In this document: piece after piece, positions 26,232 to 34,916 of the stretch
How positions within the stretch are numbered: the stretch's first letter is position 1
Layout: the number at the start of each line of letters is the position of its first letter
DNA from: Guptibacillus hwajinpoensis
GTDB lineage: Bacteria > Bacillota > Bacilli > Bacillales > Guptibacillaceae
Direction: 5' to 3'
DNA: 64,000 bases
NCBI RefSeq assembly: GCF_020524165.1
Contig: NZ_JAIVKU010000003.1
Span: forward strand, 328,135 to 392,134
Program-made: the position numbers and the translations under genes
The notes under the pieces: generated by a model
What the model was told of the DNA's origin: nothing
Database searches by the model: none
Seen by the model: only the letters and a program-made list of their open reading frames with translations

Positions 26232-26753
26232 GTGAAAGAAGATTTTAAGGAGTTATTAAAACAACAGGGGATAAGCAATTTAGATAAACCAACCGAAGCT
26301 GATATAAAAAAAATATCAGAACTGTTACAGTTATTAGAACTCAAAATAAATAATAATGAGCTAGATGAAACTATTATTGCAGAATACTATAAATATGCTG
26401 CAGAGGTACTTCCTAGTACGTTAAAGACATTGAATGATTTAGCGGCACAAAATTTAGGCAAAGATGTTATAAACTCATTTAATAAAAGAATAGATGCTCT
26501 AAATAAGAGGTTTGAAACAGAACAAGATACGGAAGTGTTAAAATTAATCCAAACGGAAATTTCTGATTTATATGAAAGAATTCAAAACGAGTCTGATAAA
26601 CAAAGAACTTGGTTAAAGCAAATAGCATTTGGGGCGCTGGGGGGAGCTGTGATACTGGGAGGAATTGCAATTGGTGTTAAGAATAAGGAAGCTGGTAAAA
26701 AAATTGTTGAAGAAGGATTAAAAGTAGTCAAAGGACAAGAGAGTAGTACGTGA
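26232..26753 (+). CDS. Unknown protein with C-terminal membrane anchor
   Basis: Not recognised. The protein is mostly charged helix (LLQLLELKINNNELDETIIA, AQNLGKDVINSFNKRIDALN), with one hydrophobic segment near the C-terminus (IAFGALGGAVILGGIAIGV) and a basic tail, so it is probably anchored by its tail. The frame is open from ATG 26139 (204 residues), but GGAGGGA lies 6 bases before the GTG at 26232 and a stable hairpin sits just upstream, so the shorter 173-residue form is preferred. It stands between two integrase remnants and is the only intact gene there. Confidence 0.6.
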   Translation: MKEDFKELLKQQGISNLDKPTEADIKKISELLQLLELKINNNELDETIIAEYYKYAAEVLPSTLKTLNDLAAQNLGKDVINSFNKRIDALNKRFETEQDTEVLKLIQTEISDLYERIQNESDKQRTWLKQIAFGALGGAVILGGIAIGVKNKEAGKKIVEEGLKVVKGQESST

Positions 26754-26809
26754 AAATGCATTCAGATAAGTATGTACCTTGAAAGCAACAATGTGTTTTC
26801 AAGTTTTTT

Positions 26810-27270
26810 TATTTCGATAGTTGCGAATTAAATCGCTATATTTGTTAAAAGCATTTCTTCTTCGATGTTTTGTTACATGAAGATAAATCCTTCTGGTTGT
26901 TGATCGTCTTGATGTCCAAGCCGATCCATAATCTCATCGAACTCCACTTCAGCTTGTGCAAGAAGCGAAGTGTGAGTATGACGTAAGCTGTGAGGAGTAA
27001 ATTGAGAATTTAAATCACTAAATTTCAATAGCCTTGCCATTCTATTCCGCACAAATTTCATTAATACAGGATAAACGGGATGACGATTAAAGTTTGAAAA
27101 AATAAATCCATTATTGTAGTAACTATCGCCTAGATGTGAGATTATCTCTTCTTGTTCTTCCTTATATTTCTCAAGCATTTTTATGATTTCGGAGTCAACA
27201 GTAATGACACGCTTTGATTTTTTTGTCTTTGGACGAAGTAATAAATATTCTCTTGAATTACTGATGTCTC
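26810..27270 (-). pseudogene. Tyrosine integrase remnant, C-terminal half, frameshifted
   Basis: Reads leftward from about 27270 as LLLRPKTKKSKRVITVDSEI then IKMLEKYKEEQEEI and on to the catalytic FTPHSLRHTHTSLLAQAEV and EIMDRLGHQDD. Near 26885 the frame shifts, and the true end IYLHVTKHRRRNAFNKYSDL continues in another frame. The N-terminal half is missing here. Together with the N-terminal remnant at 25481-25945 it lies in reversed order on the same strand, so the two cannot be one simply interrupted gene. Confidence 0.82.
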
Positions 27271-27362
27271 GTCATTGGATATACTTGTTAAATAATGTAG
27301 AATTAAGTTGAGAATATAATTGAGCTGAGAGTCAATCATATTTAATAATAGGCAAAGGGCAT

Positions 27363-28508
27363 ATGGTGATTGAAATGGAACTAGAAGGAATTATTAATGA
27401 ATTACAAACACAGATAACAGAAAAGAATGTAAACTTTCTTATTGGATCAGGCGCATCGGTGCCGTACTTTCCTTCTCTCGGTAATATAGAAAAAGTTTTG
27501 ACTGAAAGAGAGTATAACCCTTCGGTTCGACAACTTATCTATTTACATTACTTTAATCAAGTAATTGATAAGAACCTTGATTTGATAGATGATTCCGTAC
27601 AATGTGAGTATCAAGTAACAACAAAATACCGTTTGTTCATTAGAGGGCTAGTAAATACTTTGAACTACCGAAATACTAGAATCTCTCCAAAAAGAGCAAA
27701 TGTGTTTACGACCAATTATGATATGTTTTTTGAAAGAGCTATCGATTATGAACAAAGAGGTAATCCATCATTAATTTTAAATGATGGTGGAAACGGGTAT
27801 TTTTTAAGAACCTTGAGTTCAGAAAATTTCCATAAAACTGTATCGCGTAATGGTGCATTTGACAATTATCACAAGGAATTACCAACAATAAATTTAATTA
27901 AATGTCATGGATCTGTAAATTGGATTAGTTCATTGTTGGAGAGTCAGCAAACAATAGAAATAAGAAATGATTTAAAATTAATAAAGCAAATCAGAAATGA
28001 GGCTCAAAAGGTCAATATAGGTGATGATGAAAAGAAATTGATTGAAGATTATCTTTGGGCAGAGGAATATGATGAAGGTCTAGATATAGGAATACATGAG
28101 ATTGCCGAAATGAATTTAATTTCATTAGACCGGTTTTTTCATAAATATGAACAGCTTATGATTATTAACCCAGAGAAAAGTAAATTCAAAAATACTGTTT
28201 TAGATGAACACTATTATAGTATGTTGCGATTATTAAGTTATGAATTAGAAAAGGATCAAACTATATTGATAGTGTTTGGATTCTCATTTGCTGACGAACA
28301 TATAAGAAATTTAATTAAAAGGTCTTTTCATAATCCAGAGTTGCGTATTTACATATTTGTTTATAGAAATGGAATACGCAAAGAAATTATGCAATTACTA
28401 AATTGTCAATTTCAAAGAAATGTAGTAATTATTGAACCGACAGAAGAAATGCCTCCTATAGATTTATTTCATTTCAGTAAGTTACTTTTTGAGGGGGCTA
28501 AAGAATGA
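27363..28508 (+). CDS. SIR2-domain defence protein
   Basis: A 381-residue SIR2-like NAD-binding protein: NVNFLIGSGASVPYFPSLG near residue 20-38, FTTNYDMFFERAIDY (about 118) and LIKCHGSVNW (about 179), which carries the presumed catalytic His. In SIR2-HerA (Nezha) anti-phage systems this subunit assembles with a HerA ATPase and removes NAD+ on infection; DNA cleavage has also been reported for such complexes. The start has AAAGG about 5 bases upstream. The end overlaps the HerA start by 4 bases, so the two proteins are made together. Confidence 0.92.
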   Translation: MVIEMELEGIINELQTQITEKNVNFLIGSGASVPYFPSLGNIEKVLTEREYNPSVRQLIYLHYFNQVIDKNLDLIDDSVQCEYQVTTKYRLFIRGLVNTLNYRNTRISPKRANVFTTNYDMFFERAIDYEQRGNPSLILNDGGNGYFLRTLSSENFHKTVSRNGAFDNYHKELPTINLIKCHGSVNWISSLLESQQTIEIRNDLKLIKQIRNEAQKVNIGDDEKKLIEDYLWAEEYDEGLDIGIHEIAEMNLISLDRFFHKYEQLMIINPEKSKFKNTVLDEHYYSMLRLLSYELEKDQTILIVFGFSFADEHIRNLIKRSFHNPELRIYIFVYRNGIRKEIMQLLNCQFQRNVVIIEPTEEMPPIDLFHFSKLLFEGAKE

Positions 28509-30376
28509 CATTACCACTTGAGGTAGGAAATGTTATTGAAGTAAGAGGAACAAGGGTAAAGGTCCAAATTTATAAAGAGATGAATCATTCATCATTTATT
28601 TATCAAGGGGAGGTGATAAATAATATTTCAGTAAATGGTTTTATAATTATTAAAAAAGGTTTTTTAAAGTTAGTTGGAAAAATTGATGCGGAGTATATTG
28701 AAGACTTATTGAATACAAAAATAGTTCAAGAAAAAGATTTTCGTTATAACAAGGGGACGATTTCTAAAGTATTAGAAGTTCAAATTCTAGGATACATCGA
28801 AAATAAAACCTTTAAAAATGGGGTTAAACACCTGCCTATGATAGGAAATCTTGTCTATATACCGAAGAAACAAGAAATTATAGATATCTATGCTGGTAAT
28901 AGAACAAGTAAGGAAGATAACAATGAATTTACTTTTTCTATCGGTAATTCTATTCACGAAGATATCTCTGTCGAATTTCCGGTCAATTCCTTTTTTGCTT
29001 CCCATATAGGCATTTTTGGAAATACCGGGAGTGGAAAGTCAAACACATTAACAAAATTATACTTTGAATTATTTAGAACCATTGGAGTTTCCTCGATAAA
29101 AAAGGCTAGTTCATTTCATCTTATTGATTTTAATGGAGAATATGCTCACAGTGGTGTGTTTGGTTTAGAGCAAAATGAAGTACGTATAGTTAAACTAAGT
29201 AACAATGAAGGAAGTCATGAAGGTAGGTTAAAAATTAATCCTAAATATTTTTACACCCCAGAGGTATTAGCTGTCTTGTTTAGTGCAAAAGAACAAACTC
29301 AAAAGCCTTTTATTAAAAGACTTCTAAAGCGTATGGAATATTCAGAGGAAAATGGTTGGGGATACAAAAACTATTTACCTAATTTGTTTGCAAAATCTCT
29401 AGTACATTCAACAAGAGACATATTTGAATTTGTTAAAGAGATAATTGGATTTTTATCAGTAGACATTAATGATCAGTCACATGAAGAATTTTTAGAATTA
29501 ATTAATGCAATCGAATGGCATACACAGAATAATTACTTTTTTATAAGTGGTGTTGGTTACTTTAATACTGTGGATGACATAAAAAATACATATAGTCTTC
29601 AGACTGGCTATGATTACTTGCTTGAATGGTGTACTAGAATAGATGATGCTGGTATTGGTTGGTGTGATGAATTTATATTAAATGCCAAGTTACAATTAGT
29701 AAATGATATGTTAAATCGATATGCACAGTTTGATCATATAAACCCTTTAATTCATAGAATTGAATCTAAGGTAAAGGATCTTGAACGAATAATAGAACTT
29801 TCGGAGGAATCTACAGAACAAACGCCTGTTCTGACAATCTACTCTTTTAGAGATTGTAGTACAGATATAAAGAAGGTTATACCTTCTTTAATTGCCAAAA
29901 TGCTCTTTGATAATCATAAAAAAGAAACTAAACAAGAAAATATAGAAAAGACAGTACACTTAATAATTGATGAAGCCCATAATATCTTATCAAATCAATT
30001 AATGAATGAAGGAAAAGGTTGGCATAGTTATCGCATGGAATTATTTGAAGAAGTTATAAAAGAGGGAAGGAAATTTGGATTTTTCCTAACTATTTGTAGT
30101 CAACGCCCCTTTGATATCTCACCGACAATAATTTCTCAAGTTCACAACTATTTTATACATCGGCTAGTTAATAATAAAGATTTAGAAATGATTGATAATA
30201 CGATACCAACTCTAGATAGAGTTTCAAAAGCCGCAATTCCAACCTTATCAAGTGGAGCTTGTATAGTATCCGGTACTGCCTTATCAATGCCAGTATTTAC
30301 TCAGGTAGAACAAATTAAGGATAAGGAACAAAGGCCAAGTAGCGACAATATTGATCTTTGTAAATTATGGATGTAG
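28505..30376 (+). CDS. HerA/FtsK-type ATPase (DUF87), partner of SIR2
   Basis: A 623-residue hexameric-type ATPase. After an N-terminal beta-barrel (LEVGNVIEVRGTRVKVQIYK) it has Walker A IFGNTGSGKSNTLTK (about 172), Walker B VHLIIDEAHN (about 485) and the conserved TICSQRPFDISPTIISQVHN segment with the sensor Gln/Arg. It is the ATP-dependent half of a SIR2-HerA defence system and is translationally coupled to the SIR2 gene. All motifs are intact, so the system should be functional although its surroundings are decaying. Confidence 0.93.
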   Translation: MTLPLEVGNVIEVRGTRVKVQIYKEMNHSSFIYQGEVINNISVNGFIIIKKGFLKLVGKIDAEYIEDLLNTKIVQEKDFRYNKGTISKVLEVQILGYIENKTFKNGVKHLPMIGNLVYIPKKQEIIDIYAGNRTSKEDNNEFTFSIGNSIHEDISVEFPVNSFFASHIGIFGNTGSGKSNTLTKLYFELFRTIGVSSIKKASSFHLIDFNGEYAHSGVFGLEQNEVRIVKLSNNEGSHEGRLKINPKYFYTPEVLAVLFSAKEQTQKPFIKRLLKRMEYSEENGWGYKNYLPNLFAKSLVHSTRDIFEFVKEIIGFLSVDINDQSHEEFLELINAIEWHTQNNYFFISGVGYFNTVDDIKNTYSLQTGYDYLLEWCTRIDDAGIGWCDEFILNAKLQLVNDMLNRYAQFDHINPLIHRIESKVKDLERIIELSEESTEQTPVLTIYSFRDCSTDIKKVIPSLIAKMLFDNHKKETKQENIEKTVHLIIDEAHNILSNQLMNEGKGWHSYRMELFEEVIKEGRKFGFFLTICSQRPFDISPTIISQVHNYFIHRLVNNKDLEMIDNTIPTLDRVSKAAIPTLSSGACIVSGTALSMPVFTQVEQIKDKEQRPSSDNIDLCKLWM

Positions 30377-30436
30377 TTTACAATTAAAATAATTTATAAG
30401 GATAGTGATGAATATAATTGGAAGAAGGGATGAAAA

Positions 30437-31105
30437 ATGCCTCCTAGAGATTATCCTAGTTCAAAAGTGACTTTACCGGCTGAAGTACATCCAGTTAATA
30501 ATACAACATATAGGGTTAGAGAATCTTTAAAGGTAACTTTAAATAATAATTATTCTTCTCGTATTACCTTCATTATGATGAATCCCGCTTTTGCAAACGA
30601 AAATCACTCTGATGATACGGTTAATGGATTAATTAATTTTATATATAATAATACAATTCAAATAGTCAATACAGATGAAAATATTAATGGTGTGGGAATT
30701 TTAAATGTCGTAAATTTGTTTCCTTTATATAATCCAGATTCTAGGGAGTTGTGGGATGATATATTGAATATACGTTCTACTGATCAATTAGGTGAAGAAG
30801 CATTCGAAAATTTGTTAGACAACAATATAAAGACTATTAATGATGTAATTAATAATGATACTGATTATATTGTATTGACTTGGGGATTGCCTAATGATAT
30901 TTATATTAGTTTAGCACTTTATTATAGACAAATATTTAAAATACAAAAAATTGCTAAACACTCAGGACTACCTATTTTTGTTCCACAAACTAATAATAGA
31001 CCATACTTATCGAAACAGGAAACTCCTTTTCATCCAAATAAAAAACGTTTAACAGGATTAGTGAGGATCAATATAAATAACTTAAACGAAATTGTACCCA
31101 ATTAA
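30437..31105 (+). CDS. DUF1643-family protein
   Basis: A 222-residue soluble protein with the DUF1643 pattern: ITFIMMNPAFANENHSDDTV (the family's L-NP-A...DDPT motif), VGILNVVNLFPLYNPDSREL, then YIVLTWGLPNDIY. The function of the family is unknown; members are often found in mobile and defence islands. It lies 60 bases after herA on the same strand with its own ribosome site (GGGATGAAAA region), so it may be co-transcribed with SIR2-HerA. A second, truncated member is present at 35477-35716. Confidence 0.8.
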   Translation: MPPRDYPSSKVTLPAEVHPVNNTTYRVRESLKVTLNNNYSSRITFIMMNPAFANENHSDDTVNGLINFIYNNTIQIVNTDENINGVGILNVVNLFPLYNPDSRELWDDILNIRSTDQLGEEAFENLLDNNIKTINDVINNDTDYIVLTWGLPNDIYISLALYYRQIFKIQKIAKHSGLPIFVPQTNNRPYLSKQETPFHPNKKRLTGLVRININNLNEIVPN

Positions 31106-31198
31106 TCCCTATTTCAAATTTGGTAATAAAATATACGTCTTTTCAGGCACCAAAAACTATTGAACAATAGATAATACTGACGAATAGACGATATTATA

Positions 31199-31408
31199 AT
31201 GATTATAAGGCTATTAAAGTTGGATGACCCCTCATACAGATATGATAGCTTTTCAGCAGACTTGGGTGATATTTATTCTTTTGAAGAAATGGAAAAAGCT
31301 ATCAAAAGAATTTTTAGGATAGAGGAAAATTCTGTTTCAGAATTAACTTTTTTTGAGCAATGGATTATCAGTTCTTTCAAGACCATAATAAAGATAATAA
31401 ATATATAA
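31199..31408 (+). CDS. Short unknown ORF, possibly the 5' part of a split gene
   Basis: Codes for 69 residues (RLLKLDDPSYRYDSFSADLG then DIYSFEEMEKAIKRIF) with no clear ribosome site and no recognised motif. Its last 49 bases overlap the next open frame, and the break follows a run of seven T. It may be the N-terminal part of one protein with the following ORF, separated by a frameshift (mutation or programmed), or an independent small gene. Confidence 0.4.
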   Translation: MIIRLLKLDDPSYRYDSFSADLGDIYSFEEMEKAIKRIFRIEENSVSELTFFEQWIISSFKTIIKIINI

Positions 31409-31887
31409 TAGAATCGGTTAAGCATTACAAAAACAATATTGATAAATTTATTAAAATATATTCTATAAAAGAAGCACTCCAAGAAAAATTAATAGACTCT
31501 AAAGTAGACTCTGTTAATAAATTTAATGAGAAGTTATCTATTAATTCAATTAAAGAGTTAATTCTTGATATAGAGGAATTTTATGAATTTATATGTATTA
31601 ACAAAAATACATTAACATCCCAATATCTAAGGTATTTTAGTTCCTTACTCATACACTTGGAAAGATATACAATAAATTATGAATTTGACAGTGAGATTAT
31701 AAACAAAATTGAGGAATTGTATAATTTTTTACCGGCTGATGAGTATGACGAGAACTCAGAGGAAAAAAGAACTTGGCTATGGTGTACAGTAAAGTTAGGG
31801 GAAATAAAAGAGAACCTGAAAAAACTTCAACTGCAAGAAGTTGAAGAGGCAGTTGAAGAAGATGAATCCATAGTGGATGATGACTAA
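31360..31887 (+). CDS. Unknown helical protein with acidic tail
   Basis: Not recognised. The 175-residue protein is rich in Lys, Glu, Ile and Asn (VKHYKNNIDKFIKIYSIKEA, LILDIEEFYEFICINKNTLT), predicted all-helical and soluble, and ends in a strongly acidic tail (EEAVEEDESIVDDD). No ribosome site is evident for its ATG, which supports either translational coupling to the overlapping upstream ORF or a broken longer gene. It is followed by a membrane protein gene on the same strand. Confidence 0.6.
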   Translation: MDYQFFQDHNKDNKYIIESVKHYKNNIDKFIKIYSIKEALQEKLIDSKVDSVNKFNEKLSINSIKELILDIEEFYEFICINKNTLTSQYLRYFSSLLIHLERYTINYEFDSEIINKIEELYNFLPADEYDENSEEKRTWLWCTVKLGEIKENLKKLQLQEVEEAVEEDESIVDDD

Positions 31888-31950
31888 TCCAGAAATCTTT
31901 GAATATTCTTATTGTAATTTGCTTGTTATTTTTTACTAGGAAGTGATTAT

Positions 31951-32622
31951 GTGAATAAATTTTGGGTGGTTAACTTAGTTATATTGTTTATTACAGCTAC
32001 TTTAATTTCCCTTTCATTGCTTTTTTTGGATAACCTCAATTTTAAAGATTTTCTTATTGCCTTTTCATTAACTACAGGCATACAATTTTTAATTTCCTTA
32101 ATTTACCTTACATTGAGGGGAATTAAAAGTCTTTCTTTTAATTTTAGTATGTTATTCGGTATTGTACTTATCCTTTCTGCAATTGTTATTGTGATATTTG
32201 GATGGGATAGCCCAGAATACTTATTACATAATACTATGGTTTCAATATCTCTTATTGCATATGGACTCAGTTTAAAAGATCTTGTAGACTTTGTTGATGA
32301 AGACAAAGAAGAAAATGAAAAGTATTTTAAAGGTTGGATTACAATGATTATTGTTGGTTTTATAGCTTTTATGATTGCAGCTCTACAACCAATGGCTAAT
32401 TTCGTTAATGATACAAATACAGATTTATTTACATTAATCAGTTTGGGGTTAGTGTTAGTTACAATTAGTGTCAAGCAACACATTTATAATTCGAACAACA
32501 GACCAATTTTGCCACCAATTAAATTGCAAATGAAAAAGTCTATTGAGAAGTTAACCAAAGAAGAAAAAGGCGAACTTGAAGAACATATCATGAAGTTTTT
32601 AAAACAAAAGAACAAACTTTAA
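31951..32622 (+). CDS. Unknown polytopic membrane protein
   Basis: A 223-residue protein with about six hydrophobic helices (VVNLVILFITATLISLSLLF, LLHNTMVSISLIAYGLSLKD, MIIVGFIAFMIAALQPM) and a charged cytoplasmic C-terminus (KSIEKLTKEEKGELEEHIMK). It starts at GTG with AGGAAGTGA upstream. No family is recognised. It follows the unknown helical protein by 63 bases and the two may form an operon; in defence islands a soluble sensor with a membrane effector is a common pair, but this is only a suggestion. Confidence 0.65.
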   Translation: MNKFWVVNLVILFITATLISLSLLFLDNLNFKDFLIAFSLTTGIQFLISLIYLTLRGIKSLSFNFSMLFGIVLILSAIVIVIFGWDSPEYLLHNTMVSISLIAYGLSLKDLVDFVDEDKEENEKYFKGWITMIIVGFIAFMIAALQPMANFVNDTNTDLFTLISLGLVLVTISVKQHIYNSNNRPILPPIKLQMKKSIEKLTKEEKGELEEHIMKFLKQKNKL

Positions 32623-32961
32623 AGAGAGCAATATTTAAAGATGTACTTTCAACAAAATACTAACATTTTGCTAACGCCTTCCCATAAAAACGGTAAATCC
32701 CCGTTAAAGATGTTACAGTAAGAAACATCCAAAACGTTGAATTAACGCACTTTTTGCATTCAACGTTAACAATATTACACTCTAGCAACCTACGGGCGGC
32801 ATGATGTAATATTATTCAAAACAATATATTTTTAGAGAACTTTGTCTTCCAGTAAGTCAACAATAAATCGCCCCCTACAGTTCAGGATTGAGGGGCGATT
32901 TTTCAGTAATAAAGCCCATTATTGTTCTTTTGTTCTATTAATGTTTGAGCTCAGAATTTTC
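32623..32961. other. Gap with inverted repeats
   Basis: No gene is seen in these 339 bases. AATATTACA (about 32770) faces TGTAATATT (about 32805) across a 25-base loop, and a clear terminator lies at 32866-32902. Confidence 0.5.
32866..32902. terminator. Bidirectional terminator
   Basis: AAATCGCCCCCT and AGGGGCGATTT form a stem flanked by A and T runs, between the convergent membrane protein gene and the small minus-strand gene. Confidence 0.85.
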
Positions 32962-33144
32962 CTATAAAAGTTCTTTCTCCAACACACTAAAAAACTGACG
33001 AAAGAGGGCAAGTCTTCCTTTTGCCTCTTTCATTCTCTGTTCTTGCTTTCCAGCATATATACAGATTTCTTCTACCACGTTAATAACTTCCTCACTAGGA
33101 TTATGTTTCTTTATTTCGAATACCCATTTCTCCATTTTCTTCAT
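32962..33144 (-). CDS. Small charged protein of unknown function
   Basis: A 60-residue protein (NPSEEVINVVEEICIYAGKQ, QEQRMKEAKGRLALFRQFFS) with a regular helical, charged sequence. GGGGG lies about 17 bases before the ATG, rather far. It diverges from the WYL-like remnant at 33245. A similar small gene placed beside YolD/WYL-type genes would be plausible in Bacillus mobile elements, but no family is recognised. Confidence 0.5.
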   Translation of the reverse strand: MKKMEKWVFEIKKHNPSEEVINVVEEICIYAGKQEQRMKEAKGRLALFRQFFSVLEKELL

Positions 33145-33244
33145 CGTTTGTTCCAGTAATAATCCCCCTTGTGTATTTAAACTATGGTTATATTCTCTTA
33201 ATTATAAGAATAAATGTTCGTTAAATTTTATAGGAGGGGATAGC

Positions 33245-33632
33245 ATGAATGGAATAATGGAACATTCAGCTGGGAATAAGGAGGAACTTGAAATGATCTA
33301 TGTATCTTCAAACAGTGAAATGTCCCAAAGAGTCATTCAAATTATAAAAATCGAGATCAGACTATTCTGTATTATTGTCACTCTCGTAGAAAAGTAAGAA
33401 CCTGTAAGTGTGAAAACATCCATTCGTTATTTCCTTATGAACAGAAAAAACGAATGGAGGGTGTTTTTAGTCGTTTATGGGAAAAGGATAATGCTTCTGA
33501 CGATTATATGGGCCAATATGAAGCCAAGATTTATTATGATCAAATTGGGGAAACTCCAAAAACATTAATTGTGCCATTCAAAGAATTTGACCAAAGATTT
33601 CAAGCTGTTTTTACACTAAAACAAAATATTTA
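33245..33632 (+). pseudogene. Frameshifted WYL-like short protein remnant
   Basis: From ATG 33245 the frame reads NKEELEMIYVSSNSEMSQRV and then, after a shift near 33350, YYCHSRRKVRTCKCENIHSL followed by FPYEQKKRMEGVFS. The combined text matches short WYL-like proteins of Bacillus (EMIYxSSxxxxSQRVI...YCHxRxxxRTFKxxNIxS). The first frame ends early in a TAA near 33398. The following 150 bases (DDYMGQYEAKIYYDQIGETP) continue open but are not recognised. Confidence 0.6.
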
Positions 33633-33842
33633 GACGATACGCTTTGAAATCCTGGTGATCTACTATTTTCTCTTGTCACCGAATTGTTGCCCAAATTTGT
33701 TAAAAAAGCTACAGATCAATCCTATTCAAACCTAATTCAATTGGAAAAAACTATTAAAATAGGGTTTTTCTACGATCATCACGACCATTCCTATTCAATT
33801 GCCCACTCTGACAGAGTGACTTTCTAAAAAAGAACCAATTGT

Positions 33843-33867
33843 TCGTTGACGAATTGTTGACCGAATT
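33843..33867. repeat. Internal copy of att-proximal tandem repeats
   Basis: GTTGACGAATT and GTTGACCGAATT stand in tandem with an 11-base period, as at 38069-38090 just inside att copy 3. A worn third version lies at about 33673-33697. The following about 50 bases also resemble those after 38090. No att core follows here, so this may be the truncated end of a former element. Confidence 0.5.
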
Positions 33868-33980
33868 CGTCAAAAGCATTCATTTTAACTCCTATTTTAT
33901 CCTATATACAATTCAGAGAAAGCTATATATCAACTTTTGTGGGTGTCTATCGGTAAGATCAAACGTGGAATATTTTGAGT

Positions 33981-34311
33981 CAAGTTAAACGTTTTCTGAC
34001 TAGAGAGAAAGTTTTTGACGTAAGAACTCTTCCATATTCTACACAGTTAATACCATTGGCTGCTACTTTTCTGTATTAAAAAATGATTGGGAAGTAGAAC
34101 TGATTCGTCGAAAAATCTCACAATGGTATTGATCGGGTGTATTTGGTGAATTGTATGGTGGTGCTAATGAAAGCCGTTTTACATTTGACATGCCTGAGGT
34201 TCTTAAGTGGGTGGAAAATGATAGTGAACTGCCCAGGACACTAAGTGAAGCAAACTTTAGTCCAATTCGTCTTCTTAGTATGCAATCAAGGTTAAGTGCA
34301 GCTTACAAGGG
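33981..34311 (+). pseudogene. Degenerate partial copy of the DUF262-DUF1524 gene
   Basis: These 331 bases match 37030-37361 of the intact gene almost base for base (about 3 kb away, same strand). Differences include a one-base deletion near 34071 and a TGG-to-TGA nonsense change near 34130, so it cannot be translated through. It is a duplicated or recombined fragment of the middle part of the gene. Confidence 0.92.
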
Positions 34312-34339
34312 ATATCCTGGCATGAGCGTAGGGGCCCTG

Positions 34340-34623
34340 CCGTAAGAGTCAATAACTTCAGACCTTATTTTCCATTAGAGTTTACTCATTTGGGAAACCG
34401 ACCAATTAAGTCTTCAGAACATGATGATGCAGCTCCATTTGTTTCGTTGGCAAAGCTCAATACAGAAAATGAGGATGAAATCCTTCAATTTGCGAATAAA
34501 TGGGGATTGCTCGGGCTTTGGAAAGAAAAAGAATATAAAAACGCAGATAATCTTCCTCAAGTTCCTGGACTAGATTTTTCATTGTGGTTTAAAAACCAAA
34601 ATACTACAGCATCTGTTCTATAA
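34340..34623 (+). pseudogene. Unknown gene fragment
   Basis: Open frame reading RVNNFRPYFPLEFTHLGNRP, DDAAPFVSLAKLNTENEDEI then LQFANKWGLLGLWKEKE, without a convincing start (TTG at 34390 possible) and cut at its right side where the inverted GmrSD-like fragment begins. It looks like the N-terminal part of a larger uncharacterised protein. Confidence 0.5.
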
Positions 34624-34739
34624 ATATTTGGATTAAGAACGTCTGATATTTTGAGGTAGTATACACGGTTAATGTTTTTCTCCTTGGTAGTTTTTGTTGG
34701 CATTGCTTCTCTACTAAATAACGAAAGGTATAAATGAGG
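34601..34739 (-). pseudogene. Inverted fragment of the DUF262-DUF1524 gene
   Basis: The minus strand here matches 36302-36439 of the intact gene (LYLSLFSREAMPTKTTKEKN against LYLSLFSREAVPTKTTKGKN), with several substitutions. It comes from the N-terminal DUF262 part, just after the DGQQR motif, and is inverted with respect to the intact gene and the other fragment. Confidence 0.92.
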
Positions 34740-34916
34740 ATACTGCACTTATCTTTAGATCTTCGATCCTCTTCCTCTATGCCCCTTAAGAGTATTTTTT
34801 GGAATTTAAGTTTTAAGTTAAAACGGCATTGTAGAACATCTTTTCTAAGACCTCAACTCTCAATACTTATTAATAATAAACTTATCAGAAAGAAAAATGT
34901 TTCTACTTCTCTCAAC

